A stretch of DNA of 64,000 nt. Source: Saccharopolyspora endophytica (lineage in GTDB: Bacteria; Actinomycetota; Actinomycetes; Mycobacteriales; Pseudonocardiaceae). The notes beneath the pieces were generated by a model. That model did no database searches. It saw only the letters and a list, made by a program, of their open reading frames with translations, and was not told where the DNA came from. Position numbers and translations under genes: made by a program. Numbering within the stretch: the first letter of the stretch is position 1; every line of letters begins with the position of its first letter. The stretch lies in NCBI RefSeq assembly GCF_018070075.1, contig NZ_JAGPXE010000002.1, forward strand, positions 310,001-374,000, read 5' to 3'. Positions 58,637 to 64,000 of this stretch are shown here, piece after piece.

Positions 58637-59641
58637 TCAGCGCAGCGACGAGCGGCGCGGGACGAGAACGGGGGCGGGGACAACAGCCTCGGGCTTCTCG
58701 GAGTCGCTTCGGAGGGTGGTGATGAGGAGTTCGACGGCTTTGGCCGCGGCGTCGCCGAGGTGAAGATCCACCGCCGTGAGAGGCGGATCGCAGGTGCGCG
58801 CACGCAACCCGTCGTAGCGGGTCGCGACGAGAACGTCGTCGGGCACGCGGCGTCCGCGGTCGGTCAGCGCGCGCACGGCGCCGACCGCGAACGCGTCCAC
58901 CACCGCGCAGATGGCATCAACATCGGGATTCCGATCCAAGATCTCCGTGCAGGACCGGTAGCCGGCTTCCTCGCCGCCGGCTTCGTCAGCCAGGGCGACC
59001 AGCGCCGGAATCCCGCGCTCTTCCATGAAATCCCGATACGTCGTCTCCACGTCCACGTAGGAGTGACGACGGCTGGACCCGATCATCAGCGCGATGCGCT
59101 GCGCGCCCTGATCCCGGAGGTGGTCCAGGAGCAGCCGACCGACCGCCGCGGCGTGCAGGTCAACGTGCGGCACGTCGGCCCCGGGGTGGCGTCCCAGCGC
59201 CACGATCGGCAGGCCGCGTGCTCGCAACTGCTTCGTCGTCACGTCGGCCTCGTCGGGCTCGACGACGATCGCACCGTCGACGTCCAGCGAGTTCAGCGGC
59301 GGGTCCGCCTCGACCGGCGGGACCAGGACCAGCGCGAATCCGTGCAGCAGGGCCGTCTCCGCCGCCGCCGCGGCGGCCTCCATGAAGAAACCGAGCCGGG
59401 ACGGTCCACCGGCGACTGCGACGGGCATCGACGACACGAGACCGATCGTGCGCGACTCGCCGCGCCTGAGCCGTTGTGCCCGCAGACTCGGCCGGTAGCC
59501 GAGCTCGGCCGCGACCTGCGCGACCCGTTCCCGCGTGCGGGGGTCGACCTTGCCCAGGCCGTTGAGCGCGTGCGACACCGTCGTCCGGGACACCCCGGCG
59601 GCCCGCGCCACGTCCGCGATGGTGGGACGCGTCCCCTCCAT
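58637..59641 (-). CDS. LacI family transcriptional regulator
   Basis: A 334-residue regulator. N-terminal helix-turn-helix plus hinge: PTIADVARAAGVSRTTVSHA, LRAQRLRRGESRTIG; then the periplasmic-binding-protein-like effector domain with IALMIGSSRRHSYVDVE and DAICAVVDAFAVGAVRAL. It converges on the TSUP gene with only 12 bp between stops. It is the natural repressor for the palindrome at 55155-55172, with a nucleobase-like inducer or co-repressor (inference). Confidence 0.88.
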   Translation of the reverse strand: MEGTRPTIADVARAAGVSRTTVSHALNGLGKVDPRTRERVAQVAAELGYRPSLRAQRLRRGESRTIGLVSSMPVAVAGGPSRLGFFMEAAAAAAETALLHGFALVLVPPVEADPPLNSLDVDGAIVVEPDEADVTTKQLRARGLPIVALGRHPGADVPHVDLHAAAVGRLLLDHLRDQGAQRIALMIGSSRRHSYVDVETTYRDFMEERGIPALVALADEAGGEEAGYRSCTEILDRNPDVDAICAVVDAFAVGAVRALTDRGRRVPDDVLVATRYDGLRARTCDPPLTAVDLHLGDAAAKAVELLITTLRSDSEKPEAVVPAPVLVPRRSSLR

Positions 59642-59868
59642 GGCAACCTCCTCGCCTCCACCCTATGCGCACATCAGTGCCGAGTGCCCGGTGCCGGGAA
59701 CGCTGTTGCGGCGAACAGGTCTCGGTGCACGGGTGCTGCGGCGTACGCAGGGTTGCGTAGATGCGGATTCGCGCTGGTGAGGATGTCTGAGGGGGCGTGC
59801 GCGGCGGATCATCGCTGACACGCCGAAGTGCCCACCCCTAGGTGGGCCCGACACCTCGTGGAGCGTTG

Positions 59869-60426
59869 ATGACCACCTCCAGGCAGTCCCCGCCGTCCGC
59901 CGCACCCAGCGGTCGTACCCCGCGCAGGAGACGCGGCCGGCTCTCCGCGCGGGCGCGGCGGGCGGTGCTGCTGGCGCACATCGTCGCCGGAACGGGGTGG
60001 TTCGGAATCGCTGCGGTGACGTTCGTGCTCACCGTCGCGGCGCTGACGGAGTCCGACGCCGCGATCGTGCGCGCCGGGTACGAGTTCCACGAGCTGCTCA
60101 TCGGTTCGCTCGCGCGCCCCGCGTCGCTGATCACCCTGGGCACCGGGCTCGTGCTCGCCGTCGGCACCAAGTGGGGAGTCGCGAAGCACTACTGGCCGCT
60201 GATCAAGCTCGTCCTGGTCGTCGCCACGATCGCCATCACCGCCAGCCTCACGCCCGGCTGGATCGCCGACGCGACGCAGCCCGTCGGGGCACTCAACGGT
60301 GCGCGGGCCAACCTCGTGGGCATGGCCGTGTTCCACGTCCTCACCATCGGGGCCGCCGCGTGGCTCTCGATCTACAAACCCGGGGGCCGCATCCGCTGGA
60401 CCACCTCCCGTCCGTCCGCGAGCTGA
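59869..60426 (+). CDS. DUF2269-like integral membrane protein
   Basis: A 185-residue protein with a basic N-terminus (GRTPRRRRGRLSARARRAVL) and four helices, the first with LLAHIVAGTGWFGIAAVTFV typical of DUF2269-type proteins, later LPIL-like PLIKLVLVVATIAITASLTP and NLVGMAVFHVLTIGAAAWLS. ATG at 59869 follows GGAG. It is divergent from the LacI gene over 227 bp in which nothing else is seen. Function unknown. Confidence 0.72.
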   Translation: MTTSRQSPPSAAPSGRTPRRRRGRLSARARRAVLLAHIVAGTGWFGIAAVTFVLTVAALTESDAAIVRAGYEFHELLIGSLARPASLITLGTGLVLAVGTKWGVAKHYWPLIKLVLVVATIAITASLTPGWIADATQPVGALNGARANLVGMAVFHVLTIGAAAWLSIYKPGGRIRWTTSRPSAS

Positions 60427-61189
60427 GGCCCGCGCACACCGGCCGGAAGGCCCCGGTTCGCCGATCACGCGTCGTCACCGACGGCGTTCGCATCCGAATC
60501 ATGCGCATCGGTGCACGAGTTCGTGAAAAGCGGGCCGTTGAAGAGCGCGGCAGGCGCCATGAATCCGCGATTCGCAATAGCGCGCGTCGTCGCAGGTGGG
60601 CCAACTGTCCGGTGCGTTGTGAACGCGCTCCGGCCGGATTGAGTCGTTTCACGCTGTCACGGCACGACAACGATCCGCTGTTGTGCAGGATGCGGTTGTA
60701 AACATAAGGGTTCCTGTTCGAGTTGGAAGTAATATGGCAACTCTGTGAATTATGGGATTTTAACCGCGCTCATCTGAGCGGGAACGGGGTCTCGGCTCAT
60801 TTGAGCAATTGCCCTGGGTGTTCGGACTTGTCCGTGTTGGTGACGAGGGTTGCGCGCAACTAAATACTCTTCCTGGCGGCAAGTGGTGTGGGTCACGCGT
60901 GTTCGGCTGCGCTGTATCCAGTACCCGCTTGATCCGCCGTTCGCCGCAACGTGGGGAGCCCGTGTGGAGTAGAGGCTTTTTGTTGTCGCTGGACAAGGGC
61001 GGTTCAATTTTTTTCTCGGCGGCGTTACAGAACTGTAGGCATCGGCAACCACAACATTAGGCGGTGCGCACTCTCTCACGTTGACCTCATAAGAGCGCTC
61101 TTCATACGATCGGTGGTGTCTCCGTGCGGAGGCGAACAAACCTTCCCGGCAGTCGGGATTCCTCAGGATTCGGGAGAGGTACACCGTCA
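60427..61189. other. Long regulatory stretch upstream of the PAS-LuxR gene
   Basis: 763 bp without a credible gene. The section about 60690-61060 is clearly richer in A+T (e.g. GAATTATGGGATTTTAACCG at 60747-60766) than the rest of the window. It contains two equal dyads listed separately and, at 61152-61166, GTCGGGATTCCTCAG, which loosely resembles PAS-LuxR target sites. The low GC and dyads suggest a complex promoter region or acquired DNA. Confidence 0.6.
60768..60806. promoter_or_regulatory. Paired dyads GCTCA-NN-TGAGC
   Basis: GCTCATCTGAGC at 60768-60779 and GCTCATTTGAGC at 60795-60806 are two copies of one 5-2-5 dyad, centres 27 bp apart. Their identical arms suggest a dimeric regulator binding twice. 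They are about 390 bp before the PAS-LuxR start, perhaps at a distal promoter. Confidence 0.5.
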
Positions 61190-61885
61190 ATGCCCACTGT
61201 TGCCGCTGATTCTCGCCTCTTCGACAATACTTGTGGCGAGGAATTGAGAAACGATATTGCCGACGTGAATGTGTTCCAGTCGCTTCTAGAGCGATCAGGG
61301 CAGCACCTGGCGAGTCTAGATCTGCAGATGCGGATCATCCAGGCCAACGATGCTTTTGTCGCTCAATTCGGTCACCCCCGCGAGTCGGTGCTGGGGCGGA
61401 GTTTCTACGACCTGCTGCACCCAGGGGTGCGCGAGCCGATCAGCCGGAACTTCGAGCGGTTGATCGAAGGGCGGAGCCAGTGCTTCGTCGACTACTTCGT
61501 CGGTGTCGGCGCCGAGCAGAACGCCTTCACCGGCGACATCACCGGAGTCGCCGTGCGCCGAACGTCGTCCGGTGAGCTGACGAAGCTCGTGGTGCTGATC
61601 TCGCCGGAGAAGCTCAACCGGGCGAACGTGGTGGTCGCCGATCGCAAGCGAGTCCTCTCCGAGCTCAACGCCCGCATCCTCGAAGGCATCGCCACCGGCG
61701 AGTCGACCGTTCGCCTCGCCTCCCGGCTCTTCCTGAGCCGGCAGGGCGTCGAGTACCACGTCGGCGCGATGCTCAAGAAGCTCAAGGCCCCCAACCGCGC
61801 CGCCCTCGTGTCCCGCGCGTACAGCCTCGGTTTGCTCAGCGTGGGCAGCTGGCCACCCCGCGTGCCGCGAGACTACGTGAAGTAG
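61190..61885 (+). CDS. PAS-LuxR transcriptional regulator (PimM-like)
   Basis: A 231-residue regulator: a PAS fold at residues ~30-140 (SLDLQMRIIQANDAFVAQFG, ESVLGRSFYDLLHPGVREPI) and a C-terminal LuxR-type helix-turn-helix (LNARILEGIATGESTVRLAS, LFLSRQGVEYHVGAMLKKLK). This architecture is that of PimM, AmphRIV and relatives that activate polyene and other macrolide clusters. ATG at 61190 follows GGGAGAGG at 61172-61179. A LAL-type regulator gene starts 327 bp downstream on the same strand, reproducing the regulator pairs found at cluster edges. Confidence 0.87.
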   Translation: MPTVAADSRLFDNTCGEELRNDIADVNVFQSLLERSGQHLASLDLQMRIIQANDAFVAQFGHPRESVLGRSFYDLLHPGVREPISRNFERLIEGRSQCFVDYFVGVGAEQNAFTGDITGVAVRRTSSGELTKLVVLISPEKLNRANVVVADRKRVLSELNARILEGIATGESTVRLASRLFLSRQGVEYHVGAMLKKLKAPNRAALVSRAYSLGLLSVGSWPPRVPRDYVK

Positions 61886-61895
61886 CGCTTCAATC

Positions 61896-61981
61896 ACCGT
61901 CCGATGTGGACGGTCTTGTGCGCTCGTGCGGATGTGCCCGTCCGGTGGGAACCGGGTCGCTGCGCACTGACCCGGCACCGG
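61896..61981. terminator. Two hairpins after the PAS-LuxR gene
   Basis: ACCGTCC (61896-61902)/GGACGGT (61908-61914) form a 7-bp stem. A larger stem follows: CCGGTG (61942-61947) with CACCGG (61976-61981) and, inside it, CCGGGTC (61952-61958) with GACCCGG (61969-61975). Either may end the PAS-LuxR transcript. Confidence 0.5.
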
Positions 61982-62167
61982 ACGGCGTCGTGGTGAACTT
62001 TCGATGGACGCACCACCAAGCGCAGCCGTCTTGCGGTTCCCACGACCGCGTGTAGCTCAGGGGAACTAGGGCGTTCACCAGTATCTGGTGTTGATCAACG
62101 CTTGCGTACTGGTCAGACCGATGGTGAACTTCTGCCCAGGTCTACTGGCGGATGTACCTGTGAGCGC

Positions 62168-62183
62168 GGCTGGAAATCCCTGG
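62168..62183. promoter_or_regulatory. Candidate PAS-LuxR binding site before the LAL gene
   Basis: GGCTGGAAATCCCTGG matches 12 of 16 positions of the published PimM-type consensus CTVGGGAWWTCCCBAG, including the central GGAWWTCCC. It is 30 bp before the LAL start. This suggests that the PAS-LuxR protein directly controls the neighbouring LAL gene. Similarity judged by eye. Confidence 0.45.
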
Positions 62184-62212
62184 TCAGATTGTGTGAGTCG
62201 GGGTGAGTTGGG

Positions 62213-64000
62213 TTGCGGGGTGACGTAGATGGCGCCGGGTGGATCCAGCCCTTGGTCGGCCGGTCCCGCGAGTGCGCCGCACTCGCGGACGGTCTCGCGG
62301 AGGCTCGTTCCGGTCGTGCGCGATGCGTGGTCGTCCGAGGAGCGAGCGGAGCGGGCAAGACGCGCCTGCTGAGCGGAGTCCGGCAGCACGAATGGGCGCG
62401 CGGCTGCACCGTTCTGCGAGCGCGCTGCTCCGAAGTGGACTCCCCGTCCGACTTCCACGCCGTGCGGATGCTGTTCGCACCGCTGGAGCTCGGCGCCGAC
62501 GACGTCGCCGACCCGGCGGTTCCGGTGCTCTTCCCTGCGCTGTCGCCCGAGATCCGGCCCGCCGCCGACTACGCGGTGCTGTCGGGCCTGCACTCCCTGG
62601 CGGCGGACCTGATGTCCAGCGCTGCGCTGGTGCTCGTCGTGGACGACGCCCACCGGTGCGACGAAGGTTCGTTGCGCTGGCTGGACTTCTTGCTCCGAAG
62701 AGCCGACGACCTACCGCTGCTGGTCGTGCTCGGCTACCGCTGCGACGCACTGGGAGGCGCCGCGCAGGCGGCCATGTCCGGCATCGTCGCCCAGCGCGCC
62801 ACGACCGTGATCGAGTTGGGTCCGCTGACCCGGGCCGACGTCGGCGAGGTCGTGGCGGCGGTCTTCCCGGAGCGGTCGGACGGCCGATTCGTCGACGCCT
62901 GCGCGCGAGTTTCCGGTGGGAACCCGGGCCTGCTCCACCGCTTGCTCGACGACCTCGTCCGGGCCGGGGTCCGGCCGGATTCGGAGGGCGCCGCCGCCGT
63001 CGAGGAAATGGGGCGGGAGGTGCTGGCCGACTCGGTGCTGAGCCGGCTGGCCGGGCAACCCGAGCGGGTCGGCAGGGTCGCCGCCGCGATGGCGCTTCTC
63101 GGTCCCGCCGCTGGGACGGAATCCGTGGCCGCGCTGGCCGGTGTGACCCGGTGGCAGGTCGCCGAAGCGCTCGGCGTGCTGCGCCGGTGTGACGTCGTGG
63201 CGGCTTCCGGCGCCGACTTCGTGCACGACACCGTTCGCTCCGCGGTGCTCGACGCCCTGCCGATGTCCGAAGCGGACCGGCTGCGGGCTGCGCGGATCCT
63301 CAACGACGCAGGGCGGCCCGCCGTCGAGGTCGCGGACCACCTGCTGTCGCTGTCCGAGCTGAACCAGACGTGGATGGCCGGGGTGCTGCGCGACGCCGCG
63401 GCCCTGTCGGAGCAGCAGGGGGCACCCCAGACCGCCGTGCGGTACCTGCGGCGAGTGCTCGACGTCGAGGCTTCCGAACCTCAGCGCATCCGAGTCCGGG
63501 CCGACCTCGGCAGGGTGCTCGCGCAGCTCGACCCGTACGCGGCCCTGCCGATCCTGCGGGAGCTGCTGAACAAGGTCACCGACCCCGACGTGTACGTCTC
63601 GCTCGTCCTGAGCTTCTCGATGACCGCGGTCACCGCGCAACGCCATCCGGAAGCGGTCCGGGTGCTCGGCGAGGTGCTGGCGATGCTGTCGACCAAGACC
63701 GGGTGGGACGTCTCCCCGGCGCATCGCGAGCTGTGCCTGGCCGTCGAGTCGATGCTGCTGATCATCGGTGCGGGCGAGAGGTCGACCTTCGGCCTCGTGC
63801 GGGACCGGATCGAGGAGCGTCCGCTCCCGGCCGGCAGCACACCCGGGGAGCGCCGGATGCTCGCCGCCACCTCCTACGTGCGCTCGTTGCGGGGCGAGCC
63901 CTCGGGACAGGTGGTCGAGCAAGCGCGGGCGGCCCTGAGCTTCCAGGCCAGCGACGCCGACCCGTGGAGCGAGCGGTGCTCGCTGTTCGCCCTGCACCTG
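62213..64000 (+). CDS. LAL-type (large LuxR) ATP-binding regulator, partial
   Basis: 596 residues of an open frame that leaves the window. AAA-type ATPase region: LVGRSRECAALADGLAEA, Walker A VRGASGAGKTRLLSGV, Walker B ALVLVVDDAHRCDEGSLRW, then winged-helix and TPR-like segments (LGRVLAQLDPYAALPILREL). The LuxR helix-turn-helix would be at the missing C-terminus. The start is unclear: after the stop at 62204-62206 the only usual start codons before the conserved region are TTG at 62213 (after GGGGTGAG) and TTG at 62252. Such regulators activate large polyketide clusters. Confidence 0.82.
   Translation, partial: MRGDVDGAGWIQPLVGRSRECAALADGLAEARSGRARCVVVRGASGAGKTRLLSGVRQHEWARGCTVLRARCSEVDSPSDFHAVRMLFAPLELGADDVADPAVPVLFPALSPEIRPAADYAVLSGLHSLAADLMSSAALVLVVDDAHRCDEGSLRWLDFLLRRADDLPLLVVLGYRCDALGGAAQAAMSGIVAQRATTVIELGPLTRADVGEVVAAVFPERSDGRFVDACARVSGGNPGLLHRLLDDLVRAGVRPDSEGAAAVEEMGREVLADSVLSRLAGQPERVGRVAAAMALLGPAAGTESVAALAGVTRWQVAEALGVLRRCDVVAASGADFVHDTVRSAVLDALPMSEADRLRAARILNDAGRPAVEVADHLLSLSELNQTWMAGVLRDAAALSEQQGAPQTAVRYLRRVLDVEASEPQRIRVRADLGRVLAQLDPYAALPILRELLNKVTDPDVYVSLVLSFSMTAVTAQRHPEAVRVLGEVLAMLSTKTGWDVSPAHRELCLAVESMLLIIGAGERSTFGLVRDRIEERPLPAGSTPGERRMLAATSYVRSLRGEPSGQVVEQARAALSFQASDADPWSERCSLFALHL

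Noticed and set aside
60760..60996. Minus-strand frame of 78 codons in the AT-rich stretch
   Set aside because: No domain, no ribosome site and poor codon bias; it looks like chance in a regulatory region.

Overview
The window is GC-rich with strongly GC-biased third codon positions, GTG and TTG starts and many ATGA or GTGA stop/start overlaps. The gene content (a single-chain biotin carboxylase/BCCP/carboxyltransferase, an InhA-type enoyl reductase, a Zur-controlled second rpmJ, XRE/TPR regulators, PAS-LuxR and LAL regulators) points to a filamentous actinomycete of the Pseudonocardiales, probably Saccharopolyspora. The genus is inference.

Layout. 1-1.4 kb: Zur-type operator and zinc-free L36, a methyltransferase and a hydrolase remnant. 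1.4-7.5 kb: five coupled acyl-CoA catabolism genes (enoyl-CoA hydratase, acyl-CoA dehydrogenase, two APH-like kinases, acyl-CoA synthetase). 7.5-11.9 kb: tautomerase/LysR divergent pair, MOSC remnant, secreted esterase-like protein, shortened XRE regulator. 11.9-34.3 kb: a probable lipopeptide cluster with a divergent architecture. Its minus arm has a drug exporter, a coupled acyltransferase/P450/FAD trio, two exporters, three 27-residue class III lanthipeptide precursors, a LanKC synthetase and a GNAT acyltransferase. Its plus arm has an R2-like diiron protein, a ligase/aldehyde dehydrogenase fusion, a ThDP enzyme, a ketosynthase, a ketoreductase and an InhA-like enoyl reductase. The precursors end in Ser-x-x-Ser-x-x-Cys. 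GNAT plus LanKC plus dedicated fatty-acid enzymes is the logic of lipolanthines (microvionin, goadvionin), but this gene set, with no visible LanD decarboxylase or ACP, looks new.

34.4-48.1 kb is mostly housekeeping: membrane protein, baeRF/Vms1-type protein, secreted RNase of the barnase/RNase Sa family, the 1831-residue carboxylase, a GreA-like factor, a glycerophosphodiesterase, and an in-frame TRIC channel/M20 amidohydrolase fusion. 48.1-52.1 kb: a PucR-controlled unit with an MFS permease and a ureohydrolase, probably for guanidino compounds. 52.2-53.7 kb: acetyl-CoA hydrolase/CoA-transferase. 54.6-55.0 kb: a non-coding element with long inverted ends and two identical palindromes. 55.1-59.6 kb: a permease, deaminase-like amidohydrolase and TSUP transporter behind a clear promoter/operator, with a LacI regulator. 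59.9-64 kb: a membrane protein, a long AT-richer regulatory stretch, a PAS-LuxR regulator and the start of a LAL regulator that runs off the window. That regulator pair commonly stands at the edge of macrolide or polyene clusters.

No rRNA, tRNA, CRISPR array or intact transposase was seen.
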